Assembly (NCBI RefSeq): GCF_900589395.1
Contig: NZ_UUIS01000056.1
Coordinates: forward strand, 1-64,000
Length of the DNA: 64,000 bases
Reading direction: 5' to 3'
Source of the DNA: Pseudomonas viridiflava
Lineage (GTDB): Bacteria; Pseudomonadota; Gammaproteobacteria; Pseudomonadales; Pseudomonadaceae
Positions within the stretch are counted from its first letter, which is position 1. Every line of letters starts with the position of its first letter. A program made the translations under genes and the position numbers. This document shows, piece after piece, positions 25,500-34,329 of this stretch. The notes beneath the pieces were generated by a model, which saw only the letters and a list, made by a program, of their open reading frames with translations, did no database searches and was not told where the DNA came from.

Positions 25500-26675
25500 A
25501 TGACAGACCTGAGCTTGAAACCTTCGCCGGCAGCGACTGCACAGTTCATCCAGATTCGTCGCGACATCCATGCGCACCCCGAACTGGGCGGCGACACCCC
25601 ACGCACGGCCACGCTGGTCGCCGAGCTTCTGGCCGGATGGGGCTATCAGGTGCACACCCAGGTCGGTGGCCACGGCGTGGTCGGCGTGCTCAAGCGCGGC
25701 GAAGGCACGCGCACGCTGGGCATCCGGGCCGACATGGACGCGCTGCCCATTACAGAAAAAAACGGCCTGCCCTGGGCCAGCCGTCACACCGGCAAAATGC
25801 ACGCCTGCGGCCATGACGGGCATACCGCGACCCTGCTGGCAGCGGCCGAGCAACTGGCACGCTCGACATTCAATGGCACGTTGAACCTGATTTTCCAGCC
25901 GGACGAAGAAGGTCTGGCCGGCGCCCGGCAAATGCTCGACGACGGTCTGTTCGACCGTTTTCCGTGCGATGCGGTGTATGCCTTTCACAACATGCCGGGG
26001 CTGCCGGTCGGGCAGGCGGTGGTGCAGGCCGGTGGGTTCATGGCGTCGTCCGAACGGGTCACCATTACCTTGACCGGGCGTGGCGGCCATGGCGCCATGC
26101 CGGAGCGGGCCATCGACCCTACCCCGGCCCTGGCCTCGCTGATCATGGCCCTGCAAACAGTGGTCTCGCGCAACCTGGCCGCTGATGAAGCGGCGGTGGT
26201 CAGTGTCGGTACGATCCAGGCCGGCACGGCCTACAACATCATTCCGGAAACCGCGCAAATGACCCTGAGCGTGCGCACCACCGCCGCCGAGGTGCGCGAG
26301 CGGATCGAGCGGCGCATTGGTGAAATCGTCGACGGCCAATGCGCGGCGTTTGGCGTCAGCGCGCAGGTCGACTATCAGTTGCTGGCCCCGGTGCTGGTCA
26401 ACAGCGAGGAACAAAGCCTGCGCATGGCCGAGGCGGCCCGCCAGGTGCTGGGCGCGGGCAATGTACTGGAGCGCATGCCGGTGCGGCTGATGGGCAGCGA
26501 AGATTTCGCCTGGATGCTGCAGGCCCGGCCAGGTTGCTACTTCGTGCTGGGTAATGGCCAGGGCGAGTTCACCGGTTGCTCGGTGCACAACGATCACTAC
26601 GACTTCAATGATGACGTGATTGCCCTGGGCGCAGCGTGCTGGGTGACGTTGGTGCAGGGTTACCTGCCGGTTTGA
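25500..26675 (+). CDS. M20 family metallo-amidohydrolase
   Basis: This 391-residue protein is of the hippurate hydrolase/IAA-amino acid hydrolase group of M20 peptidases. The metal ligands fall in GIRADMDALPI, HACGHDGHTA and FQPDEEGLAGARQM, with a later MGSEDFAWML segment. Members cleave N-acyl or N-carbamoyl amino acids in the cytosol. AAGGAACCTCTC precedes the start, 23 bases after the carrier gene. The substrate is inferred only from family and context. Confidence 0.9.
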   Translation: MTDLSLKPSPAATAQFIQIRRDIHAHPELGGDTPRTATLVAELLAGWGYQVHTQVGGHGVVGVLKRGEGTRTLGIRADMDALPITEKNGLPWASRHTGKMHACGHDGHTATLLAAAEQLARSTFNGTLNLIFQPDEEGLAGARQMLDDGLFDRFPCDAVYAFHNMPGLPVGQAVVQAGGFMASSERVTITLTGRGGHGAMPERAIDPTPALASLIMALQTVVSRNLAADEAAVVSVGTIQAGTAYNIIPETAQMTLSVRTTAAEVRERIERRIGEIVDGQCAAFGVSAQVDYQLLAPVLVNSEEQSLRMAEAARQVLGAGNVLERMPVRLMGSEDFAWMLQARPGCYFVLGNGQGEFTGCSVHNDHYDFNDDVIALGAACWVTLVQGYLPV

Positions 26676-26708
26676 TGCCGGTATGGCGGATTCTTGTGAT
26701 GACGACCG

Positions 26709-26843
26709 TCAGTCGTCGAACTCATCTTCAAGGAAAGAATCCGCCGGCTCGTACGCTTCGTCATCGTCATCGTCATCGACGGCAAACTCGTGATCGAGCA
26801 AGTGTTCGTGTTCGGGTTCGAAGGCGTCGTTGTCGGTGCTCAT
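26709..26843 (-). CDS. Small acidic protein
   Basis: This 44-residue frame begins MSTDNDAFEPEHEHLL and has a run of six Asp followed by Glu. The product is strongly acidic and probably disordered. AGGTAA lies before the ATG at 26843. No function is known to me. It lies in the gap between the amidohydrolase and a small membrane protein; GAC/GAT-rich codons give the CATCGT repeats visible on the plus strand. Confidence 0.65.
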   Translation of the reverse strand: MSTDNDAFEPEHEHLLDHEFAVDDDDDDEAYEPADSFLEDEFDD

Positions 26844-26915
26844 GGGGGTTACCTGCCTGTGCAGTGGGTCAAGGCGTTCTGTATAAGGTGCAGGTTATCC
26901 AAGGTCAACCGCCAC

Positions 26916-27104
26916 TCAAGCGTTGCCGCGCCGGCGCCTGGCCCACAATGCACTGGTGACCATGACCAGTCCCGGAATGAGCAGGCCCACGCCGGTGTAG
27001 GCAAAGGCCGGTTGCCCGGACAGGCCTACGGCAATGAAACCGGCGCCCATGGCAGTCAGGGGGCCGCCGGCGGCAATGAATGGGCTGGTTGCTGTCTTGC
27101 TCAT
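26916..27104 (-). CDS. Small two-helix membrane protein
   Basis: This 62-residue protein has two hydrophobic segments (MGAGFIAVGLSGQPAFAYTG and GLLIPGLVMVTSALW) and a basic tail RRRRGNA. A strong AGGAGG lies seven bases before the ATG. It is otherwise unrecognised. The Arg-rich C-terminus suggests a cytoplasmic end. It sits between the acidic protein and the acetyltransferase on the same strand. Confidence 0.7.
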   Translation of the reverse strand: MSKTATSPFIAAGGPLTAMGAGFIAVGLSGQPAFAYTGVGLLIPGLVMVTSALWARRRRGNA

Positions 27105-27160
27105 GTAAATCCTCCTTGTAGAGCCCGGTATTGAAACACATCATGCAAAGGCAACAAACG

Positions 27161-27730
27161 TTACCTGCAGAACGCCAACGCCGCCGCATCGTCAGCCAGC
27201 AGGCTGTATTGATGCAGGCTCAGGTAATGCCCGTTCTTGAATTCGACGTCACGAAGCGTGCCTTCACGCTGGAAGCCGACCTTGTCCAGCAATGCCCAAC
27301 TGGCCACGTTCTCAGGTTCGACATCGGCATGGATGCGATGCACACCCATGTGCTCGAACGCATGGCGCAGGATAACCGGCAGCGCTTCGGACAACAGGCG
27401 CCGGCGCCAGTGTTGCGGCAGCAGCCAGTAACCGAGCTCGATCCGGCGGTGCTCCTGGCACCGGTCGTTTAGACCACAGGCACCGAGCATGGCATCGCTT
27501 TCAAGGTCCGCAATGGCCCACCAGATGCCGGTCTCTTCGGCAAGGATGCGCTCGAACCAGCGCATCTGCTCATCCGTCGCTTCCAGGCTGGAATAGGAGA
27601 CGCCGTAGTGAGCGGTCACCTGAGGGTTTGACAAGCCGGCATGGACGGCGCTCAGATCATCCGGCCGGATCCTTCGCAGCCGGATGCTTTCAAGCAGAAA
27701 CTCTGGAAACCTGTTGGACACGTTCAGCAC
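27161..27730 (-). CDS. GNAT acetyltransferase, RimJ/RimL-like
   Basis: This 189-residue protein is of the GNAT family. The block IRLRRIRPDDLSAVHAGLSN is typical of the N-terminal strand-helix, and ELGYWLLPQHWRRRLLSEAL covers the acetyl-CoA pyrophosphate loop. VEPENVASWALLDKVGFQREG is the usual family end motif. The start is a GTG at 27730 without a strong ribosome site. RimJ/RimL relatives acetylate ribosomal-protein N-termini, but many act on antibiotics or metabolites, so the substrate is open. Confidence 0.82.
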   Translation of the reverse strand: MLNVSNRFPEFLLESIRLRRIRPDDLSAVHAGLSNPQVTAHYGVSYSSLEATDEQMRWFERILAEETGIWWAIADLESDAMLGACGLNDRCQEHRRIELGYWLLPQHWRRRLLSEALPVILRHAFEHMGVHRIHADVEPENVASWALLDKVGFQREGTLRDVEFKNGHYLSLHQYSLLADDAAALAFCR

Positions 27731-27763
27731 TCGTTGTTGATAAATCCCGGATCGACCCGCAGG

Positions 27764-28165
27764 TCAGTGGGCAAGTGGCGCGGCAGCTGTGCACGCCCAC
27801 AGCTGTATGAACGGCTGGCGGGCGTCCGGTGCGCCGACCCATTCACTCAATGCATGACAGCCGTCGGCCAGGCACAGCCTATAGTCGCCCGCCTCCGGGG
27901 TCCGACCCAGGTTCAACGGTTGCAGGGGCGCCAGCCTGGGCCGGTAATGCCAGCTGCCGTCCTGCAGCCGGGCGTCGGATGGGATGTCCATCCCTGCCCC
28001 GCTGCCCCGGACCCGGGCCTCTTGCAACAGCAGGCCTGCTTCGGTGACACGGTAGTCTTCCTCCCAGCGGATTTTCTCGATGGTGTGATCCCAGGCCAAT
28101 GTAAACCCGGACACGGGAAGCTGGGCCCAGACGACGCCGGCCAGGCCCAGGCACAGATCGATCAT
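27764..28165 (-). CDS. DUF1850 domain protein of TAXI-TRAP operon
   Basis: This 133-residue protein has a hydrophobic N-terminus (CLGLAGVVWAQLPVSGF) and the pattern FTLAWDHTIEKIRWEEDYRV typical of DUF1850. That family is regularly linked to fused TRAP permeases. It overlaps the TRAP permease stop by 4 bases (ATGA) and is the last gene of the operon. An accessory role in transport is inferred only from this gene linkage. Confidence 0.78.
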   Translation of the reverse strand: MIDLCLGLAGVVWAQLPVSGFTLAWDHTIEKIRWEEDYRVTEAGLLLQEARVRGSGAGMDIPSDARLQDGSWHYRPRLAPLQPLNLGRTPEAGDYRLCLADGCHALSEWVGAPDARQPFIQLWACTAAAPLAH

Positions 28166-30189
28166 GCCCTGGCCAGCCCTGCCTGACGCGAGCGCCATAC
28201 ATGCTGGAGGATGATCACGATGCCCAGCGCAAAACCGATTTCATCGGTCAGCGGCAATGCCACCACCAGCAAGGCCCCGGCCGCAAAGCTCAGCAGGCGC
28301 TCCCATGCCGGCATCTTCTGCTGCAGGTAGCCGGTGGAGGCCATGCCCCACAAGCCCACCGCCAGCATGGTCTTGACCAGCATGTAGGCGGTCATCCACA
28401 GGCTGTCGCCCTGCAGCATCAGCGCCGGGTTGTAGACCGCCATGAACGGGATCACAAAACCGGCCAGAGCGATGCGCACCGCCCACAGGCTGATCCTGAA
28501 GCCGGTCTCCTTGGCGATCGGGGCGGCGGCAAAACAGGCCAGGGCGACCGGTGGGGTCAGGTCCGCGAGGATACCGAAATAGAACACGAACATGTGTGAG
28601 ACGATCAGCGGCACCCCCAGTTCCAGCAGCGCGGGCGCGGCGATCGAGCTGGTGATGATGTAGTTGGGAATGGTCGGAATGCCCATCCCCAGCACCAGGC
28701 AGGTGATCATCGTCAGGACCAGCGACAGCAACAGGTTGTCGCGTCCGATCGCCAGGATGTAGCCGGCAAAGGTCGAGGCGACCCCGGTCAGCGACACCAC
28801 GCCGATGATGACGCCTACCAGGGCACAGGCGATGCCCACCGGCACCGCATGGCGGGCGCCGTCGACCAGCGCGTGCAGGCAAACCACCAGGGTTTCCCGA
28901 CCGCCCTTGATGACCCAGCAGACCGCCACCAGCACGGCGATGACGGCAAAGATCACGCCGATACCCAACTGGAAGAAGCCCACGCACAGAATGCCCAGCG
29001 AAATCCAGAAGGCGCAGCGCAAGGCGAAGCTGGAGACCCGCAGGATGATGGCCGAGCCCAGGATCACGATGGCGGTCAGCGCCAGCCCGACCATGCCGGA
29101 GAACAGCGGCGTACGCCCGGAAAACAGCAGGTAGACCAGCACCAGCAGCGGGATCAGCAAGTACCAGCTTTCCTTTACCGCGCCCAGCGCACTGGGACAC
29201 TGGTCCTTGGGCAGCCCCTGGAGGTTGGAGCGCTTGGCTTCCAGGTGGACCATCCAGAACACCGAGCCAAAGTAGAGAATGGCTGGAATCAGCGCCGCCT
29301 TGGCAATCTCCACGAAGGGCACGTTGATGGTCTCGGCCATGATGAACGCCACGGCGCCCATGACTGGCGGCATCAATTGGCTGCCCATGCTGGCCGTGGC
29401 CTCGACCCCGCCGGCAAAGGCGGCCCGGTAGCCGAAGCGTTTCATCAGCGGAATGGTGAATTGCCCGGTGGTGACGACGTTGGCGATGCCGGAGCCGGTG
29501 ATGGTGCCCATCAGTGCCGATGAGGCGACCGCCACCTTGGCCGGCCCGCCCAGCTTGTGGCCGAACAGGCCCATGGCAAAGTCGGTGAACAGCTTGATCA
29601 TGCCGGCCTGTTCGAGAAACGAGCCGAAGAGGATGAACAGGAAGATATAGGTCGCCGACACATAGGTGGGCGTGCCGTACAGGCCTTCGGTGCCGAACGC
29701 CAGCTGGTTGATGATCTGGTCGATCCCGTAGCCGCGGTGAGCCAGGTCGCCGGGCAGGTATTCGCCCAGCAGGCCATAGGCCAGGAACAGGCCGCAGATG
29801 ATCGGCAGCGCAATGCCCATGACCCTTCTGGCAGCCTCGAACACCAGCACGATCAGGATCAGCCCGATCACCATGTCACTGGTGGTCAGGTCGCCGGAGC
29901 GCTGGATCAGGTCGGCTTCGAAGACCCATTGATAGAGCGCCGTGGCAATTCCCGCCAGGCTCAGCAGCCAGGCCAGCGGCTGCCAGGGACGTCCGCTGCC
30001 GGCGGCCGGGTAGCTCAGGAACACGACCCACAGCAGAAAGCCGATATGGACGGCGCGCAGGACCTGGCTGGAAATCGGAGAAAACGCGGCAGTCACGATC
30101 TGAAAGATCGAAAACGCCAAGGCTACGTAAAACAGGGTTTTTGGCCAGTCCCGCGGGTTCGCGGGAATGCCATGATGATCGTCGCTCAT
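28162..30189 (-). CDS. TRAP transporter fused permease (4TM/12TM)
   Basis: This 675-residue membrane protein fuses the small (DctQ-like) and large (DctM-like) TRAP membrane subunits, the type that works with TAXI binding proteins. The large-subunit signature lies around LFGHKLGGPAKVAVASSALM and GSGIANVVTTGQFTIPLMKR. A second conserved region is ATMGSQL-like in GGVEATASMGSQLMPPVMGA. It imports an organic acid using an ion gradient. The order binding protein, permease, DUF1850 on one strand is the usual operon layout. Confidence 0.93.
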   Translation of the reverse strand: MSDDHHGIPANPRDWPKTLFYVALAFSIFQIVTAAFSPISSQVLRAVHIGFLLWVVFLSYPAAGSGRPWQPLAWLLSLAGIATALYQWVFEADLIQRSGDLTTSDMVIGLILIVLVFEAARRVMGIALPIICGLFLAYGLLGEYLPGDLAHRGYGIDQIINQLAFGTEGLYGTPTYVSATYIFLFILFGSFLEQAGMIKLFTDFAMGLFGHKLGGPAKVAVASSALMGTITGSGIANVVTTGQFTIPLMKRFGYRAAFAGGVEATASMGSQLMPPVMGAVAFIMAETINVPFVEIAKAALIPAILYFGSVFWMVHLEAKRSNLQGLPKDQCPSALGAVKESWYLLIPLLVLVYLLFSGRTPLFSGMVGLALTAIVILGSAIILRVSSFALRCAFWISLGILCVGFFQLGIGVIFAVIAVLVAVCWVIKGGRETLVVCLHALVDGARHAVPVGIACALVGVIIGVVSLTGVASTFAGYILAIGRDNLLLSLVLTMITCLVLGMGIPTIPNYIITSSIAAPALLELGVPLIVSHMFVFYFGILADLTPPVALACFAAAPIAKETGFRISLWAVRIALAGFVIPFMAVYNPALMLQGDSLWMTAYMLVKTMLAVGLWGMASTGYLQQKMPAWERLLSFAAGALLVVALPLTDEIGFALGIVIILQHVWRSRQAGLARA

Positions 30190-30268
30190 TCGCTGCCTGC
30201 CTCATGACCTCATGGAAGAAACGGCGGTACGCCGGCGCAGCAGCCCTTTTGCCACTGCGCCTGTTGCG

Positions 30269-31222
30269 TTACAGCGCGCCCTTTTCCTTGTAGTAGCGCT
30301 CAGCCCCCGGATGCAGGGCGATAGGCAGGTTTTTAGCGGCGTTTTCCAGCTTGATGTCCTTGGCCGCCGAATGCGAATTGCCCAGGCGGGTCAGGTTTTC
30401 AAACATCGAGCGGGTCATCTGGTAGGCGACTTCATCCGGCACATCTTCGCGCGTGACCAGGATATTGGTGATCGCCACTGTGGGCACCGGCTCGGGTTGC
30501 CCGTCGTAGGTATTGGCCGGGATCATGGCGCTCTGGTAGGCGGGGTTGCCGATCCGGGTCACGGTTTCGGCCGGGATGGAAACGTAATTGATCGCCATGA
30601 CCGAAGCCAGGTCACGAATCGCCGCCATGCCCAGGCCCGAGGACTGCAGGGTCGCGTCGAGCTGGCGGTTCTTGATCAGCTCGACCGACTCGGCAAACGG
30701 CAGGTATTGCACCTTGCCCATGTCGGCGTAGGTCAGCCCGGCGGCCTTGAAGATCGCCCGGGCGTTGAGTTCGGTACCGGATTTGGGCGCACCGACCGAA
30801 ATGGTCTTGCCCTTGAGGTCTGCCAGCGTCTTGATGCCCGACTCCTTGCTGGCCACGATCTGGATGTAGTTGGGGTAGGCACCGCCAATGGCGCGCAATT
30901 TGGTCAACGGCGTCTTGAAGCCGGCTTCTTCGACGCCGTTTTTGGCATCGGCGACCGAGTCACCCAAGGCAAAGGCCAGCTCGCCCCGGCCGGCCTGCAA
31001 CAGGTTGAGGTTTTCCACCGAGGCCTTGGTGGCCTGGACCGAGACCTTCGCGCCAGGAATGGCCTCGCTGTAGAGCTGCGACAGGCCGACCCCGATCGGG
31101 TAATAAACCCCACTGGTGCCCCCGGTCAGGACATTGATGAACACCGGGGCCGCCTGGGCGGCGCTGCCGACGACCAGGGTGGCGGCCGCAGCCAGAAGGG
31201 CAAAGCGCTTTGTTACCTGCAT
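30269..31222 (-). CDS. TAXI-family TRAP substrate-binding protein
   Basis: This 317-residue periplasmic receptor has a signal peptide (FALLAAAATLVVGSAAQAAP). It then shows the TAXI pattern FINVLTGGTSGVYYPIGVGL and AELAFALGDS-type segments near ELAFALGDSVADA. It delivers ligand to the fused permease encoded 79 bases downstream. The ligand may be glutamate-like or another carboxylate. Confidence 0.92.
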   Translation of the reverse strand: MQVTKRFALLAAAATLVVGSAAQAAPVFINVLTGGTSGVYYPIGVGLSQLYSEAIPGAKVSVQATKASVENLNLLQAGRGELAFALGDSVADAKNGVEEAGFKTPLTKLRAIGGAYPNYIQIVASKESGIKTLADLKGKTISVGAPKSGTELNARAIFKAAGLTYADMGKVQYLPFAESVELIKNRQLDATLQSSGLGMAAIRDLASVMAINYVSIPAETVTRIGNPAYQSAMIPANTYDGQPEPVPTVAITNILVTREDVPDEVAYQMTRSMFENLTRLGNSHSAAKDIKLENAAKNLPIALHPGAERYYKEKGAL

Positions 31223-31492
31223 GGGAGACTCTCCGTCTTGTTATGGCTTTAGCAGAGTCATTGCACTGTAGCTGATGATGGCCAATCCAGTACGCACGCA
31301 TTCAGGCAATCTGTGCGCTCAGACTCGTATTGCACTCAATCGGATGGCTTGAGGTGAGCCAACCTGCGCTGATGAGGCTGGCGATTTGCATCTCACCGGT
31401 CAGATTCTTATCATCGCCCCGGGCACGCCGCGCATGACGCACGGCGCAGGTTAACGCTCAAGCGTTGGTCGGGCCGCCAACGGAGAGTCACC

Positions 31493-32869
31493 GTGACTGA
31501 AAAAATCCCTGCTTCGCCGTCCATTCCCCGTCCGCAGATCCTGACCGAACGTGCACTGTCTGCACTGGACCGGTTCTCGCACATCGAGGCGGTCAGCGGT
31601 ATCGCGCTGCTGCTGGCCGCCCTGGTTGCCCTGATCTGGGCCAACAGCCCGGTCGCCGATTCCTACGAGCATTTCTGGAACACCCAACTGACCCTTGGGT
31701 TGGGCGACTTCAGCGTTTCGCGCTCGCTGCACTTTCTGGTCAACGATGGCCTGATGACGATTTTCTTTCTGGTGGTCGGTGCCGAGATCCGTCAGGAGAT
31801 CAAGGACGGCGCCCTGGCCAATATGAAGCTGGCGACCCTGCCACTGGGGGCGGCGCTGGGCGGTGTGATGATGCCGGCCATCCTCTACACGCTGCTCAAC
31901 CACGCCACCGAGGCCCGTGCCGGCTGGGCGGTTCCGACCGCAACCGACATCGCCTTTGCCGTGGGGGTGCTGGCCTTGCTGGGCAAATCGATCCCCAGTG
32001 GCGTGCGCATCCTGCTGCTGGCCCTGGCAATCATCGATGACATCGTCGCCATCCTGATCATCGCGATTTTCTACACCGCCAGCCTCGATTACCTGGGGCT
32101 GGTCGTGGCCCTGGGCGGCCTGGCGCTGGTGCTGGTCCTGCAACGCATGGGCATAGGCAAGGCGTACGCCTATGTGGTGCCAGGCGCCATCGTCTGGTTC
32201 GGCCTGCTGAAAACCGGTGTTCACCCGACCCTGGCCGGGGTGATTCTAGGCCTGATGACGCCGGTGTATTCACGACCGGCAACCGAACGTCCGCTGGACA
32301 CCATCGGCCGTACGTTTCAGGAGCTGCTGGAGCGCTTTTCACAGGCTAAAAACGACCCGCAGGCGGTCGTGGAGCCCCTTAACCAGTTGCGCCACGCCCA
32401 GCGAGAAGTGCTGCCACCGGTCCAGCGCGTGCAGATAGGCCTGCACCGCTGGGTGGCATTCGGCGTCATGCCGCTGTTTGCACTGGCCAATGCCGGCGTC
32501 AGTTTCGAGGGTGCCAGCCTCGACCAGGCCCTGTCGCAGAGCGTGTTCATGGGCGTGGTCCTGGCCTTGGTGCTCGGCAAACCGCTGGGGGTGATGCTGG
32601 CCAGCCTGGCGCTGGTGAAGCTGAATATCTGCACCCTGCCCGATGGCGTGACCTGGCGTGGCGTCGGCCTGGTGGGGCTGCTGGCCGGTATCGGCTTCAC
32701 CATGTCGATTTTCATCGCCTCGCTGGCGTTTACCGATCCGGCCTTGCTGGCGGCCGCCAAGCTCAGCGTGCTGGCGGCCTCATCCATCGCTGCAGTGATC
32801 GGGCTGGCCTGGGGGAAAGTGACCTTTGGCAAAAAACGTCAAGGTCACGGTCCCGGTGGCTCGTCATGA
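31493..32869 (+). CDS. nhaA: Na+/H+ antiporter NhaA
   Basis: This 458-residue membrane antiporter exchanges sodium for protons and supports pH and salt homeostasis. Family markers include [34 protein letters not shown] [17 protein letters not shown] and [19 protein letters not shown], where the Asp-Asp pair binds cations. The start is GTG at 31493 with GGAGAG upstream. It is longer than the roughly 390 residues of E. coli NhaA, partly because of an extended loop (residues about 260-310, [16 protein letters not shown]). It meets the oxidase gene tail to tail with adjacent stops. Confidence 0.93.
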   Translation: MTEKIPASPSIPRPQILTERALSALDRFSHIEAVSGIALLLAALVALIWANSPVADSYEHFWNTQLTLGLGDFSVSRSLHFLVNDGLMTIFFLVVGAEIRQEIKDGALANMKLATLPLGAALGGVMMPAILYTLLNHATEARAGWAVPTATDIAFAVGVLALLGKSIPSGVRILLLALAIIDDIVAILIIAIFYTASLDYLGLVVALGGLALVLVLQRMGIGKAYAYVVPGAIVWFGLLKTGVHPTLAGVILGLMTPVYSRPATERPLDTIGRTFQELLERFSQAKNDPQAVVEPLNQLRHAQREVLPPVQRVQIGLHRWVAFGVMPLFALANAGVSFEGASLDQALSQSVFMGVVLALVLGKPLGVMLASLALVKLNICTLPDGVTWRGVGLVGLLAGIGFTMSIFIASLAFTDPALLAAAKLSVLAASSIAAVIGLAWGKVTFGKKRQGHGPGGSS

Positions 32870-34288
32870 CTAGATCACCTTGCCGGGGTTCATCAACCCG
32901 CTCGGGTCCAGCGCCTGCTTGAGGGTTCGCATCAGCTCCAGCTCCAGGGGCGACTTGTAGCGCAGCGCTGCCTCGCGCTTGGCCTGGCCCAGGCCATGCT
33001 CGGCGCTGATGCTGCCGGCAAAGGCTACCGTGGCCTGGTAGATCACGTGCATGATCGCCTCGGCCTGGGCCTTGAAAGCGGCGTCCTCGCTGCCGACCGG
33101 CTTGCTGATGTTGTAATGCAGGTTGCCATCGCCTACATGGCCATAGGCGACAATCCGCACGCCCGGGAAAGCCTGCTGCAGCGTGAGGTCGGTGGCCTCG
33201 ATAAACGCCGGGATGCAACTGACCGGGATACTGATGTCGTGCTTGAGACTTGGGCCTTCATGGTTCTGGGCTTCCGAGATCCCTTCACGCAGTGCCCACA
33301 GCGCCGCCACTTGCGTCTCGTTGCTGGCCACCACCGCGTCAAGCACCTCGCCGTGCTCGAACGCTTCGCCCAGGCCGCTCTCCAGCATGTCTGCCAGGGC
33401 GGCATCCACCAGGGTGTCGCTCAGCTCGATCAACGCATACCAGGGATGCTGTTCCTTGAATGGGTCGGTGCACCCGTGCACATGCTGCAGGACAAATTCC
33501 ACGCTCTGGCGCGACATCAGTTCAAACCCGGTAAGACGGTCGCCACACTGGGTGCGCATACGCCCGATCAGGTCGACCGCCGCCTGTGGGCTCGGCAACG
33601 CCACCCAGGCGGTGGTCAGGCTGCGTACGGCGGGATACAGCTTGAGCACCGCGGCGGTGATGATGCCCAGGGTGCCTTCGGAGCCGATGAACAGGTGCTT
33701 GAGGTCATAGCCGGTGTTGTCCTTGCGCAAGCCGCGCAAGCCTTCCCATACGCGCCCGTCCGCCAGCACCACTTCCAGCCCCAGGGTCAGGTCGCGCATG
33801 TTGCCATAGCGCAGCACCGCTGTACCGCCGGCATTGGTCGCCAGGTTGCCACCCACCGTGCAACTGCCCTCTGCGCCCAGGGATAACGGAAAGAGCCGTC
33901 CGACCTCGGCCGCCGCTTCCTGCAGGCGTTGCAAAATCACGCCAGCCTCGACGGTGATGGTTTCATTGGCCTGGTCGATTTCCCGGATGGCGGTCATGCG
34001 GGTCAGCGACAGCACCACCTGCGTGCCGGAATCGTCCGGAATCGAGCCGCCACACAACCCGGTATTGCCGCCCTGCGGCACCAGCGCCACGCCGGCCTCG
34101 CGGCACAGGCGCACCACGTCGGCCACCTCGGCGGTGCTGGCTGGCCGCACGACCACGGCGGCCTTGCCGCGATAGGCGTTGCGCCAGTCACTCAGGTAGC
34201 TCTGCATGCGCTCGGCATCGCTGATCAGGCCGGCCGGTCCGACCACCTGCTCCAGCGCCTGCAGCAGGGTTTCACTCAATTGACTCAT
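32870..34288 (-). CDS. FAD-linked 2-hydroxyacid dehydrogenase (GlcD/D-LDH type)
   Basis: This 472-residue flavoprotein is of the FAD-linked oxidase C family, with D-lactate, D-2-hydroxyglutarate and glycolate dehydrogenases as relatives. The FAD-binding PP-loop region shows VALVPQGGNTGLCGGSIP and SLGAEGSCTVGGNLATNAGG. The C-terminal signature is SAEHGLGQAKREAA. It is followed after 41 bases by an MFS carrier gene upstream on the same strand, implying uptake and oxidation of a 2-hydroxy acid. Confidence 0.9.
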   Translation of the reverse strand: MSQLSETLLQALEQVVGPAGLISDAERMQSYLSDWRNAYRGKAAVVVRPASTAEVADVVRLCREAGVALVPQGGNTGLCGGSIPDDSGTQVVLSLTRMTAIREIDQANETITVEAGVILQRLQEAAAEVGRLFPLSLGAEGSCTVGGNLATNAGGTAVLRYGNMRDLTLGLEVVLADGRVWEGLRGLRKDNTGYDLKHLFIGSEGTLGIITAAVLKLYPAVRSLTTAWVALPSPQAAVDLIGRMRTQCGDRLTGFELMSRQSVEFVLQHVHGCTDPFKEQHPWYALIELSDTLVDAALADMLESGLGEAFEHGEVLDAVVASNETQVAALWALREGISEAQNHEGPSLKHDISIPVSCIPAFIEATDLTLQQAFPGVRIVAYGHVGDGNLHYNISKPVGSEDAAFKAQAEAIMHVIYQATVAFAGSISAEHGLGQAKREAALRYKSPLELELMRTLKQALDPSGLMNPGKVI

Positions 34289-34329
34289 GACACGCTCCTT
34301 CTTGGGGTTGGCAGGGCAGACCGGCTCGA

